The notes below the pieces were generated by a model that made no database searches, was not told the DNA's origin, and was given only the letters and a program-made list of their open reading frames with translations. Shown piece after piece: positions 37,401-48,377 of a DNA stretch of 64,000 nt. Made by a program: the position numbers and the translations under genes. Source of the stretch: Galaxea fascicularis. Lineage: Eukaryota > Cnidaria > Anthozoa > Scleractinia > Euphylliidae. The stretch is taken from positions 23,974,350-24,038,349 of the forward strand of contig OX419336.1 of NCBI GenBank assembly GCA_948470475.1, in the 5' to 3' direction. Each line of letters opens with the position of its first letter. The stretch's first letter is position 1.

Positions 37401-37883
37401 TCAAGGAGGTCGGCAATCTGCTCGGTAAAAAGTCATTCACAGGCGTCTGAATTCTGATCGCAGAAATAGATAAGAATGAGGTCTGTCGCCTTGAGACCAC
37501 AACACAATCCGTGTTCTTGGCATCTGTTCCTCAGATCTTTAAGATGCTGTATAGACACCATTCTACTTGGAGCACCTTTAACATTCCAAAATGTTAGTTC
37601 CCTTGTCTCGTACTTCAAATTCTTCATGAAGAGCCTCTGCTCATGATCGTAGTCGAGGTAGCATATAGCAGGTAGGAACCAGTAATAAGGAGCCAAAAAT
37701 TTTTCGTCTTGTAAACCTAGCCCAAGGTAAAGAACACCGCCCTTGATGTTCTTCCTCACTGGGGGTCATTAACTGCACAGCAGCCGACAGAGAAAAACCA
37801 GCCGAATCAGTGGAGTAACCCACGAGATGGATTGGATTATCCCTCTTTTTCCCCTTTTCGTCATAAAAGCACAGCCTCCTCAA
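34416..37883 (-). pseudogene. decayed chromodomain plus Ulp1-protease gene, probable DNA-transposon or repeat gene
   Basis: Minus-strand frames join in order. 37883-37759 and 37759-37433 are out of phase by one. A TGA at 37433-37435 splits 37759-35678, which is otherwise a single phase of about 690 codons. A chromodomain lies near the end of that frame (YEVEDVLERHLNKDLAYENKVRFKGY). Two further phase changes near 35680 and 35510 lead to a Ulp1-type C48 peptidase: ITSQDLSALCCVRYLNDEIINLL (34921-35352), then after another shift HWGPAIFF, the acid in FDDGYH, and GSGSCGVGVLF with the catalytic Cys (34416-34883). Ulp1 proteases are common passengers of DNA transposons. Origin as transposon versus host gene is open. 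Confidence 0.6.
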
Positions 37884-37969
37884 TTATTGCCAGTAATTAA
37901 GCAAGTGTTTCCCTGTATAACCTTTGTCAATGGTTGGCCACATGCAGTAAAGTACCGATGACTTTTCCA

Positions 37970-38200
37970 TTCACAGGACGAAATCTCATGTTTCCGTATT
38001 TCTGAAACGTGGCGGAAACATGCAACTCCACGTTTCCGTTGCGTTTACGTCTTGCGGAAACGTGAAAATTCAAGTCTACGTGATTCCGTCACGTTTCCGG
38101 AACGGAAATGCCAAGTCAAGTTTCCGTTATATTTAAGCCAGCAGATTTCCGCCGGTTTTCGTTTCCGTCATGTTTCTGCAAGCGGATTTGCAGTTGTTTG
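37970..38200. repeat. CGGAAAC-dense block, copy 1
   Basis: About ten CGGAAAC/GTTTCCG motifs are packed in 230 bp. It begins with CACAGGACGAAAT, which recurs inverted at the end of the 46.2-kb block, so the two are copies or ends of one repeat family. Confidence 0.65.
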
Positions 38201-38283
38201 CTACATCTACCAAAAAACAAACGCGCGATGGTTCTTTGAACAACAATGAATTAATCTTAACATTTTAACCAGCAGGAGACGAA

Positions 38284-38400
38284 CTTCAACAACAACAACA
38301 ACACCACCTTTATTCTCCCTGTACTCAACTTCATACATACACAATAGAAAACAGACTATTTGTCTGTACCCAATAAAGCCTGGAGCTGAAACAATCCTAT
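38284..38400 (-). mobile_element. LINE 3'-end fragment
   Basis: On the minus strand it ends in a (GTT)n tail (38290-38308) preceded by GAATAAAGGTGGT. This is the same kind of terminus as the LINE at 21797. It is a short fragment only. Confidence 0.4.
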
Positions 38401-38978
38401 GGTTTTCGAGCCAGTTCTCCAGATTTTAAAGTTGTAAAGAAGTGAGATAGAATCTATTTTCAAAGAAGAAGTTTTAAAAGTACAATGTAATAAGAAAGAA
38501 AGAGTATATGCTTAAGTTATGTTTAACTATGTTGTTCTGACAGTAAATAAGGTATCAGTTGTTTTGAGAATTACTATACGTTTAGTTCTTTAAGATTTAA
38601 GGGAATTTTGTCCTCATCTCGCACTTCGTAAAATGACAAATATAAGGTGGTATGAGGAGTCCGTACACATAACGTATACGGAATGATATCCTGACGTATA
38701 AGGACTGTGCAATGAGCAGTTTACGGAGGGTCTCCTATACCACTTTGCAAAACGCATTCACGTAACAATATTAAGACTTTTCACGCGTCACGAATAATTC
38801 CTCAAATTCGTTCACGTTCACGTAAAAATCGAATAATTCACATTTCGCGTTAAATTGAACAATACATTCACGGATTAATGGTCCACATCGAGTAACCTGT
38901 TAAGGCTGCTTTCGCTCCAAAGGTAGCTTGTTTTTCTACTTGTAATCTCATTGTCACGGCTATTGGCATCAAGTTGAG
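38401..38978. other. no gene recognised
   Basis: It is A/T-rich and non-coding. Imperfect ACGTAAAA and ATTCACG motifs cluster at 38755-38890. Confidence 0.35.
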
Positions 38979-39256
38979 CCAAATGAGACAGTTGTGTCAT
39001 TTGAGTCAGTTGGGCCATTTGAGATGGTTGTGTCAATTTGATCTGTTAGGCCAAATGAGACAGTTGTGTGATTTGAGCCGGTCGGGCCAAATGAGACAGG
39101 TGTGTGATTTAAGTTGGTTGGGACAAATGAGACAGTTGTGTCATTTAATAGGGTGGGGCCAAATGAGACAGTTGTGTGATTTGATTCGGTTGGCCCAAAT
39201 GAGATGGTTGTGTGAATTCAGCTTCTTGGGCCAAATGAGGCATTCTGTGATTTGAG
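38979..39256. repeat. 36-bp minisatellite, about 7.7 units
   Basis: Units start at 38979 and every 36 bp after that, with consensus around CCAAATGAGACAGTTGTG. Because 36 is a multiple of three, one plus-strand frame stays open through the array and reads as a 12-residue repeat (QMRQLC type). No other sign of coding is present. Confidence 0.92.
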
Positions 39257-40035
39257 GTGCATCGTGAGGCCAATGAATCTTTACTGGAATTTCCAGAAGG
39301 GTGGGGGAAGAGTATGGATATTTTCTACCCCAAATACAAACCAAAAAATTCTTATACTGAGGATGAACCCACTCCACCTCACCCCCCCCCCCTCCTCAAA
39401 TATAAAATAATGTCAGGTACACAACTTTCTGTATTTCAGGCAGTAGACCTGTAAATTGTTTTTATTAGTTCTACCAGTCACCAAAAATACAAAAACAAAC
39501 CAAAGAAAATGTCAGTAAGTCTATCTTCATCAGCTAATTTGTGAGTTTGATTACATGCAATTTATATAACATTTGGAAACCTGCTCCTTGTGCATAGACA
39601 TGCCATGACGTCTAACTTCTACACTGCAGGCACTGTGCAGGCTTTGGAAGTTATGATCAATGATGATTGCAGAGTTATTAATTTCCTCATTCTTAAATGA
39701 CACTAAGGAAACACGAAAAAAGTTATTTATCACTCTCATGAGTTGTTTCTCATAAGTACATAATTGTTGTGGTTCAGTATAATCCCTGGTTTAAATTTTC
39801 CTTTGTTTCAAACTCATTATCAGATGTTATCATATCTGAAAACAAGGTTAAATAAAATTTAAACCAAGCATAAAAAATTAATTGCAACAGACACACATGG
39901 TTATCTAAACGTTTATACAAAGGTGTATACATGAAGATACCCTTCTCTTACAGTTTGTAACACACCAACATGTATCAGATACAAAAGCATAAGAGTATCA
40001 CAGGTACTGGATGTATCAACATATCAAAATGTCAA
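39257..40035. other. no feature recognised
   Basis: A/T-rich DNA with a C-run near 39383. No gene or repeat family seen. Confidence 0.4.
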
Positions 40036-42458
40036 CTATAACAGGGTATGATAAACTACACGCAGTGTGGCTAGTTCATCCTGATCCAGTATTGCCAGCT
40101 TGTAAGGGCTTCCAAACTTAATTGATGATAAATCTGCCCATACAGATTCTTTTCCAATTAATGATCCAGTGGAGGCCATCATAAGCTGTGGCAGTTCTGT
40201 AATGTTTTCTAAAATTCCTTTGGAACCTAACATGGCTTTGCAATTGTCAAAAAAGAATTCTTGATACTCTGAACCACCCCAACTGTCTGTGAAGTACAAC
40301 AAAGGAAACATTTTTAGTTTTTATATTTGTAACTCAGACTTAAAGACTTCATCATTGTCATCATTGAACTGTACATAAATTATTCATGTTAACATGACTA
40401 AAGCAGGAACAGTTCATGTAAACACATGTAAATATCTTGTGACAAGATTGGGTGCCCAAAAATTTCTACATGCACAACTCCACTCTCTTAGACTGGAGGA
40501 TCTGAGAACAAATGTTAAATATGTACAGTGTAATTTCCACAGTTTTGTGTTTCAAGTTTTCCAAATTTGTTTAAAAATAACTCTTAATCAAGAAATAAAT
40601 TATTGATATGTTTTTCTAAACAATAGTCATCCGTAGGACACTTAGATGCCCATAAGGCTGAAAACCTGTTAAGTAGAAGAAACCCACAATCTTTTTATAC
40701 CTGAAGTTACCGGTACATGATTGTAAATACACATTGTATATGATCAGTAAATTATTGGTAAATGGCTGCTATCATTGATTCAGCATGTCCACAGAACCGG
40801 AAATTTACTTTGGCTTTTCAACAACACCTCCTTTTCTAAGTGTCTGACTCAAGTCAACAACATTTTTTCTCAAAGAAACATTCAAATAAAAATAAATATA
40901 TACAGGTAAGGAGTCCTTACCAGAATCACTCCCAGAAAGATCATCTACATGTTCAGCTGGCTGATGAGATGAATCCATGTTTCCATCTATTTTACAAAAT
41001 ATATTATATAGTTCAGTTCAATACAGTTTGTATGCTTCTCAAACTCATTAACAACATTAATTTCATCTAGTTAAAACAAAGGAAATCATAACTGTGAAGG
41101 AGGTTTGGATACCATGTCGTAATTAGCATGGATTGTATTTTGCTGGTTACTCCATAGTTTTAGTTTCAATTGAGAAGATATATCAAACACTTGTGACTGT
41201 CTCATCTGCTATCCAAACACCTCATGTCAAAAATACCCTGCCGCGCGTCGCCTTTTCAACTCTTCTCATTGTTTGGATATCTCGATGAAACACTATCTTG
41301 TGTTTGGTATATTATTTTATTATTACATGAAAAACTCAAATCTGCCGTGTGGCAAACTTTTAAGTTGTGTAGATGTTGCTGGTATACACACAAACAAACA
41401 AATAAGCAACTAAAAAAATTTGGATGTGAAGCAAAAATGTGAAAGACAAGGAAACAAGAAATGAAATTGCACAGTTTGCATGATATTACTGTGTGACTCG
41501 GCAAGTCAAGATACTGTAAAGGGTCCTTAACCATGCAGCAGGAAATTCTAATCCTGAAAGACGAGACAGGATTTCTTTTTTAAGCACACGGCATTCATGG
41601 AAATCATGTTTATAAGTAGTATATTGTCTTAAGTTTAAGTATAGTATTAGGATTAGGATTTTTGGTTTTTTAGAATCTTAGACATATTATTGGAATTCAT
41701 TGTACCTGATGATTTTTACCATGTATAAATAATGATTAAAGATTAAAGATAAACAAACACTTCATGCACTACATACATGTATGTTATTTTGGTCTGAATT
41801 TCATTTGTTTGGAATACCAATCAATCTGAATTAATTTGCTTGTGAAGCCATGAAGTGATATAACCCTGGCATAAAAAGAATAATAATTTATTTCTTACAA
41901 TAACTATGTGTTTACACCACCATCCTTCAATTCTCATATGACTCTCATTCTTGTTTGGCCTTAACAAAATTGAATAGAAATTCAAACAAAAAAAAAACCT
42001 GACGTACATGTGAAGGTATGAGCTGATAAATTTTGTGATCGTTTGCTAATCCTTCAAAGATCTTACAGGTTTTTATTACAAGTTTCTCGACAAATGCACT
42101 GTTGATTTCAGTCATTTACATGTGAAAACAAAGTGGTCTTTCAAGCATACACACAGACTTTTCATAGCTTACATGTAGCTTTGCATGATATTCGAATGTA
42201 CGCAGTCACACGTACGCATAGCTTACCTTCGCTATCACTTGAGCTTGATCCAGGGACATCTGGTATAGGTATAGATGTTTTAACTTTCGTTAGATCGGCC
42301 ACGGTTTTCTATTCTTTGAGTACTGGATTGAAGTACCGTTTACAATGCTCGTGATACTGAGAATTACCAAGTGACTGCTGACAGTGAAGACATCGTTGTC
42401 TACACCTTGATCGCCTCTTTTTACCAGTTATTACGCCGTGTAAACCTTTCCTTTTCAT
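40036..42458 (-). pseudogene. three-exon gene of unknown function with an in-frame stop in exon 1
   Basis: Three minus-strand exons join with consistent phases: 42458-42227 (GTAAGC donor), 40986-40921 (TAG acceptor, GTAAGG donor) and 40286-40036 (CAG acceptor, stop). Exon 1 starts MKRKGLHGV and has a small zinc-like motif, CLHCQQSLGNSQYHEHCKRYF, a pattern I know from N-termini of cnidarian repeat-associated proteins. A TAG follows ten residues later, where relatives often have Trp. Exons 1 and 2 then encode an acidic Ser-rich linker, and exon 3 ends QDELATLRVVYHTLL. The splice structure is well supported; the gene is disabled unless the stop is an assembly error. Confidence 0.55.
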
Positions 42459-42768
42459 TCTTTGCGATAACCCTGCGTTCTATAACTTCATACACCGATA
42501 TAAACAACAAAAAACTCGATGAAAACTCTCTCGTCAAACGTGTGAATTCTTGCAAATCTATCTGGCAAAGCATACGGTGACGCATACCACTGCGGGCTCA
42601 GCAAACGTTTGTTGCCATTGACGACAGTTGTTTCGTGGTCGCGTCAAACTGGAGACGAGGCGGGGAATTTAACACTGTCAAGTAAGTTGCGCGTCATTTC
42701 CAGTCGTCGTTCTAGGGTGTTTTTGATATTTCGACCTTTTGTCGATTTTACTCCTACTCAACAAAACT
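42459..42768. promoter_or_regulatory. 310-bp space between head-to-head genes
   Basis: The start codons of the minus-strand and plus-strand split genes face away from each other across this stretch. It is less A/T-rich than its surroundings, with CpGs and no TATA box, which fits a shared promoter. Confidence 0.35.
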
Positions 42769-45704
42769 ATGGAATCAACCAACGCACAAACGGAAGACGT
42801 GACAGTGTTTAGTGAAGAATCCCAGATAACTGCCCTGGAAGATCGAGATCTTTTGAGGCGATTGCTGGCCGAAGTTTCGGAGATCCGCAAAGAAAATCAA
42901 CAACTGAAAAGTCAAGTAACGAATCTTATGACAAAAACGCGAAGGCAACCCTTACAGAAGTCCAAAGACAGTGATCCTGAGTGTTCAGTAAGTAAGTTTA
43001 CCTTCTTTCTGACTAAGCAACTTCGAAGTTACGGTCAAAGATGAGCGTCAGGATACACAAGACGGTCACACCGTGTGTTGAAAGTTTGTATGAAGTTTGT
43101 GTTCTGTAAGCTATTATTTGAAATAGTTCCTTCACTGATTAGTTGAAATCGTATCGTTAAAAGCAAATCAGTCATTTCAAAGATTCGTCCAAGAAATAAT
43201 CACAAACTTGAATTAATCAAAAGTTGGAATAGCACGGTTGATCGAAGAGAGTGACAGTGTTCCAACGGCGGTTTGCCAATGTTGGCGATACGCGCGAGCG
43301 AACGGATGGCGGTGTGCGGGAAATCTTAAAGTGGCAATCATTTCCATTTATTATAGCTATTCATTGTTATATATTCCTTGTCCGGTAAAATGTGTAATTC
43401 AGACGTTATTTCAATCAACTCAAGGCCAACTTGCCTGAACAGCCGAATTTTCCTTAGAAAATCAAATTTTTCCACTGCCGCTTGTTGGCCGTATTCTTTG
43501 TTATCCCGCGCACTTTTCTCTAACCAATTTTGAATTTTAGCGCCGGCGCGCATAAAAAGTACCCGGATGTGTCGCAGCATTCTGGGCGTGAAAAGTCGCA
43601 ATTCGCTACGGCATTTTTAAAGTTAATGTTGCTTTCCTCAACTTCCAGCTAATAATCAACTTAATGTTTTTAGTTTGTTTTGACAATGTTTTTTTTTTAT
43701 TTACAAAAAATACAAGAATGCTGTCAGGAAGGTGTGCAAAGAACTAGCAAAGGGCGAAGAACAAGAAGAAGATCAGGAGAATCGGCTTAACTTTGATTTG
43801 AGCGCCAGGTAAAACAAATGAACTAATGAAAAGTTACAGCTTAGATCATTTGTAGTACTGTAGGCCGGCTACTGTAGTTATTCGCTTTTTCCTCAAGTTC
43901 AAAACGAGTTGGCCTGTTGTGTGGCGATGACGGAGGAGCTCAGTTTTTAGTTATTGTTAAAGAAGCACATTCTTGCAACGTAAAAATAGTCAAGTGAATT
44001 TTATACTTGTGGGCAACACACAGTACAGGTACTCACTAGTGTATGTATGTACTTTAGCAGGGACATTACGAGTGTTCCCTCTTTCCTTGGTTCATTAAAA
44101 GGAAGCGCAATTTCACGGCAGGGAAACAATAGCCTCGCCATGGTCTTTAGCAAACAACAATCGGATAAATAATACCACAACTTATCTCATGGTTGTTTGA
44201 ATGTTGCACTAAATTACCTGGTGTTATTATGATTGCCGATACAGCATGTGATCGCTTCTATTTAGCTTTGCCCTCACACCTTTGATTTAGCTGAGTAAAA
44301 TTCTTAAATTAATATCTTATACCTTTTTCAGTTTTGATAGTCCAAAAAATAAGACTATGGCTAGGAGAATACTAAAAGAAGTCCGGTCAGTCTACGGCAA
44401 GGACAAGTGGACAAAGGCTGTTATTAAGAGTAAGTTGTGCGTGTGTGTGTGTGTGTGTTTTTATCACAAGCAAGTAGTACCAGTTGGTTTCTTTTTTCCA
44501 ATACTACACGACGCTTTAAGGTTAGTGTATATTAGCACAGTAAACTGACTTAAGTGCTTTCCTTTGGAATGAGCCGGCGAATCCACTCTGGGCAAGGATT
44601 CAGTGGCTCCTTTTATGGACCATGATCCGAGGGATCTCGGATCGTTGACTGATCTTGATGCGGATCATCCCAAAGGAACGCACCCTTGAACTAACTACAT
44701 AGCTACTTAAATAAAATACGTATTTTACCAGTAAGATAGAAAACGCCTTCAGAACTGCAAGAGCGTGCTGGTTGCTGTTCAAACTTTCCGTCGTTCTGCA
44801 CTAGTCAAATGAACCCGTCATGTTTTTAGTTGTTTGTGATGAAACGGGACAGTAATGAACAACACTGTTTCATTTTTCAGTCGCTGTTCATCAATACTGG
44901 AGATCTCTTCGGGATGACACAACAAGAAAATCAAATAAAAAGTTTGAAGAACATCGACGTCAAGTGAAGCAGCAGAATCGATTGAAGAGAGTAAGTATCA
45001 GATTGAGAACTATATATAAGCACATGTTTAGGAAGGTTGGAGCTTGATCCCATATAGCTAGCTTTTCAACATCGCATTACTGCTACACTGTATTCCTAAT
45101 AATTGTATCTCTGTATTCGAGCTCTTTTCTATGGTTTAACACGATAAATACATATTTCGTCCTTGATAACATGTCAGTTAATTTATTGTTTTTTCAAAGA
45201 CAATTTTCAGTTTCATATAATTTATACATTTTGTTTTGTATAAAACTCAAAATTGAAGCTGTAAACAAAAGTATAATCTTTATCAGAGGGAAGTACATAT
45301 ATATCTTATAATAGCAAGGATTTTTGACACTTTTGTTTTCTGTTTATATCGTTTAGAAACTATCAAGACGACTTTCAAGCTTAGAGAAGGCCATCTTGTC
45401 GGACAACGACAAAGAAAAAGCAAGAGAAATTTTCTCTTCGCCAAATGCCATCGACTTCATGTCATCGGAAGAAAGTGACAACGATGATCCTGCTCCATCA
45501 AGTGGTCCAACACCAAGAAAAGTGCGTAAACTGATGTGGGAAAAAAGTAAGCTGAGGAATTTGAAAGCAAAACTGGACGAGGCCTATTTGGAAGGACTGA
45601 GCGAAAAACAGCGTCGTACAAGTGCACGTTTGAGCAGAACCGAAGAGCCATCTGTACGGCCCTGCCCCACCAATGGCCCTCGTTGGGCAATTCGTAGCGA
45701 ATAA
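42769..45704 (+). CDS. five-exon host gene, 288 residues, nuclear-type basic protein
   Basis: Five exons join in frame with good splice sites: 42769-42987, 43717-43808, 44332-44429, 44881-44990 and 45357-45704, totalling 867 nt including the stop. Donors are GTAAGT or GTAAAA and acceptors are CAG or AAG. The N-terminus is acidic with a short coiled coil (LLRRLLAEVSEIRKENQQLK). The middle has MARRILKEVRSVYGKDKWTKAVI and HQYWRSLRDDTTRKSNKKFEEH, followed by a basic helix. The C-terminal part has FMSSEESDNDD, VRKLMWEKSKLRNLK and ends GPRWAIRSE. The layout recalls the metazoan C14orf93 family, but I am not sure. Probably a nuclear protein of unknown function; the gene looks intact. Confidence 0.8.
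44431..44462. repeat. GT microsatellite in intron 3
   Basis: A (GT)n run of about ten units begins a few bases after the exon 3 donor. Confidence 0.8.
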
Positions 45705-46199
45705 TTGGTTGCAAAACAAACAGCCAGTGGACTAAGAGGTTCCTGAGACGAAAACATTATAAAGAGGTTCATTGTTTTTGGCAGACACTATGCCTGTTTT
45801 CATTTCTTGTTCTCAGAACAGCCATTGTAACATTTGTTCAAAAGTACATGTACTTTAGAATGCAATTTTTTTAAATGATGAAAAGTTTTCTTTCTGATTC
45901 TGACATAAAGACCAAAAGTAAATATATATACAATAAGCATTTCGCGAATAGCCTTAGGCTCCTTGATTAATTGAAGGTCTATTTAATTACAGCTTTGTCT
46001 TATGAAAGAAAAATAAATAACGTATTGGCGAAATACAGCTGTAGTACTTCTTTGACTAAAGGGGGAAACGTCCTAAGAGGTCTTCTACCTGCTATGCACA
46101 TCAGTAATAAATAAGGGTGCGTTTAGCAGGAAGCAAAAGAAAAAAAAGGTTGACTAAAGCAAGAATAATTTTCGCGAGTCAGTTGAGTGGAAGATATTT
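45705..46199 (+). other. 3' UTR and intergenic DNA
   Basis: It follows the five-exon gene. AATAAA occurs near 46010 and 46110. No other feature is seen. Confidence 0.4.
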
Positions 46200-46603
46200 T
46201 GAAAAAACACGTTTCTGAGACAAAAGCCAGTAGCGGAACATGAAACAGCCATCAGTTTACGGAACGGTTTCTCGTGTTTCCGCAGGTTCCATCACACATT
46301 CAGTGGTCCGGAATACGTCAACGGAAACATGGAAAAGACATATTTCCGCAACGTTTTCATCTGTTTCCGCAAATGTATACCCGGAATTACGATTGCGGAA
46401 ACATTTGTTTCCTTCAGCTGAAACTTGACGGAAACATGCACAAAAAGTGGTACGGTTCCGCTGTAAACGCAGCAACGGAAACGCGAGTAAACGTCACGAA
46501 ACCGCTAACGGAAACACAGATTATCCGTCGTGTTTCCGGAACGGTTTCACATGTTTCTGCAACCTTTCCGTTTACGGATTCTTGGAATTTCGTCCTGTGA
46601 TTG
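46200..46603. repeat. CGGAAAC-dense block, copy 2
   Basis: Roughly eighteen CGGAAAC/GTTTCCG/GTTTCTG-type motifs occur in 400 bp on both strands. The right end reads ATTTCGTCCTGTG, the inverse of the start of copy 1 at 37974. No transposase is present, so this may be a non-autonomous element with motif arrays. Confidence 0.65.
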
Positions 46604-46694
46604 ATGTGAGTGCTGTCAGGTTATGGATAGAAACTGTCTTTGCTAAGGCATCCTTTTCAATGACTTTGTCGATAAAACACTTCAGCGCCGAAAA

Positions 46695-46805
46695 ATTGGA
46701 AAATTAAACGAGACTTACCTGTAAGTTGAAGTTTGATTGAGATTCTATCACATGACATCAGAAGGCGAGAGATCACATGAGATAGCACGGCGCTTGCGCA
46801 AGTCA
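46695..46805. repeat. DIRS 3' inverted terminal repeat
   Basis: 46695-46779 is exactly inverted at 46917-47001 in the internal region over 85 bases, as far as I can read. 46775-46805 (containing GCACGGCGCTTGCGCAAG) is inverted at 51326-51355 at the other end. Confidence 0.85.
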
Positions 46806-46916
46806 TAATTAAAAGCCACGTACAGGGTGCATCTAAAATAGCATACAGGCTGAAAAAGCCAAGAGTCTGAAGAGACCGGCAACCAAAGTGCCAAGGGTGG
46901 GCGTGCTAGTGGAGGG

Positions 46917-47037
46917 CATGTGATCTCTCGCCTTCTGATGTCATGTGATAGAATCTCAATCAAACTTCAACTTACAGGTAAGTCTCGTTTAATTTTCCAA
47001 TTCTATCACATGACCAGAAGGCAGAGATCCCATGAGA
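46917..47037. repeat. DIRS internal complementary region
   Basis: The first 85 bases are complementary to the 3' terminal repeat. The following 38 bases (to 47037) are complementary to 51350-51387 at the 5' end with one mismatch. In DIRS elements this region templates completion of the circular intermediate. Confidence 0.85.
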
Positions 47038-47210
47038 CTTTAAAGCGTAGATGCACCCGTACGACATGCACTCGAACAAGAGGCATGGAACCCATACAAA
47101 AGTAAGAGGGTGAGCATAGACAAGGGTAACCATGTTTGTAATATATTGTCTAACATTAACAAAATGAGCAAAGTATCACATGCAAAATTCCAAAAGACAT
47201 ATAACAGTCT

Positions 47211-48377
47211 TCACTGGTCAAGGATAGCGGAAGCAAGGCTGTTTCCTTGAATAACCGGTTTGTTGTAATATTTACGAAAGGTCTCTGCAGACTTCCAGCC
47301 TGCCTTAGCCATGATCTCATGGACAGGCACGTCCTTTTCATTAGCTTTGGAAACAGATGCTGACCTAGTGCTATGTGCCGTGAACACCTTAGTATCAATA
47401 CCACAAAGTCTAAGAGTGTCTTTAGTCCACCTGGAAACCGTGTCCCTAGATACAGCTTTATGGGGTCTAACATAACTAATAAACAGTTTTGTTTCGTTAT
47501 TACGCAAAGCCTTGGTCTTGTTGATGTATGCTTTCAAGCAGGTCAAAGGGCAAATGGTACTGTCTGGCTCATAGGCAGCAATGTCAATCCTCGTATGGGG
47601 GCTTCTAGGGGTACTGGTCTTGATATGCTCAGCGATGTCAAATGAATAAGTATCTTCCTCCATGGTAAGATGCTGAAGATCTAGGTAGTGTATTGATTGC
47701 CCTCGTTGACTAGAAACTAATAGAGTGAGCATAAGGACCTTGTGCGTTAAATCCTTTAAAGACAAGGCTTCATTGGGGTACAAAGAAGATAAATGTTTTA
47801 AAACTACTGAAACGTCCCAAATTTTGTCATATTTAGGTTTGGGTCTACGCGATTCAAATACCCCTTTCATAAACCGTGTAACAATTTGGTTGCTACCAAA
47901 GCTTCCCCCTCCGTCTATCGTAACAATGGTAGATAAAGCAGAGCGAGCAGTATTAAGGGTTGAGTAGCTAAGACCTTGATTAAAGAGCCCCAAGAGAAAT
48001 TGAAGGGCGTCTCTCAGTGGTGGTGAATAACAATTAATTTGCCGTTCACGACAAAATGCCATCCATTTTTTAACGTATGTGGCATACTGTTTTTGAGTGC
48101 CTTTCCTCCAGGACGCCATGAGAATGTCGGTAACCTCCTCTGGAAAGTGGTAATGGCTGAAGGATCCCCTGACACAGGACATACCATCAGATGAAGAGTC
48201 CTGTGTAGTGGATGTGGGACACCGCGGGAGGGATGTTGTAGAAGGTCTGGTCGTGGGAGTAGGATCCAGGGCTGGTCGCATAAATGTCGTAGGAGGACTG
48301 GAAACCACGTTTGCGTTGGCCAAAGTGGGGCGATTAGTACACCCTGTGCTCGGTCTTGACTGATCTTCTGAAGGCAT
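47211..48377 (-). CDS. DIRS tyrosine recombinase
   Basis: The 388-residue protein starts at ATG at 48377. The first 70 residues are a low-complexity Pro/Ser/Thr tail overlapping the RT frame. An N-terminal core-binding region (SWRKGTQKQYATYVKKWMAFC) precedes the catalytic domain. Active residues visible are R225 in SSQRGQSI, a candidate K253, H335 and R338 in TAHSTRSAS, W361 in AGWKSAETF and Y370 or Y371 in FRKYYN. This enzyme would insert the circular DNA copy, giving no target duplication. The frame is intact. Confidence 0.92.
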   Translation of the reverse strand: MPSEDQSRPSTGCTNRPTLANANVVSSPPTTFMRPALDPTPTTRPSTTSLPRCPTSTTQDSSSDGMSCVRGSFSHYHFPEEVTDILMASWRKGTQKQYATYVKKWMAFCRERQINCYSPPLRDALQFLLGLFNQGLSYSTLNTARSALSTIVTIDGGGSFGSNQIVTRFMKGVFESRRPKPKYDKIWDVSVVLKHLSSLYPNEALSLKDLTHKVLMLTLLVSSQRGQSIHYLDLQHLTMEEDTYSFDIAEHIKTSTPRSPHTRIDIAAYEPDSTICPLTCLKAYINKTKALRNNETKLFISYVRPHKAVSRDTVSRWTKDTLRLCGIDTKVFTAHSTRSASVSKANEKDVPVHEIMAKAGWKSAETFRKYYNKPVIQGNSLASAILDQ

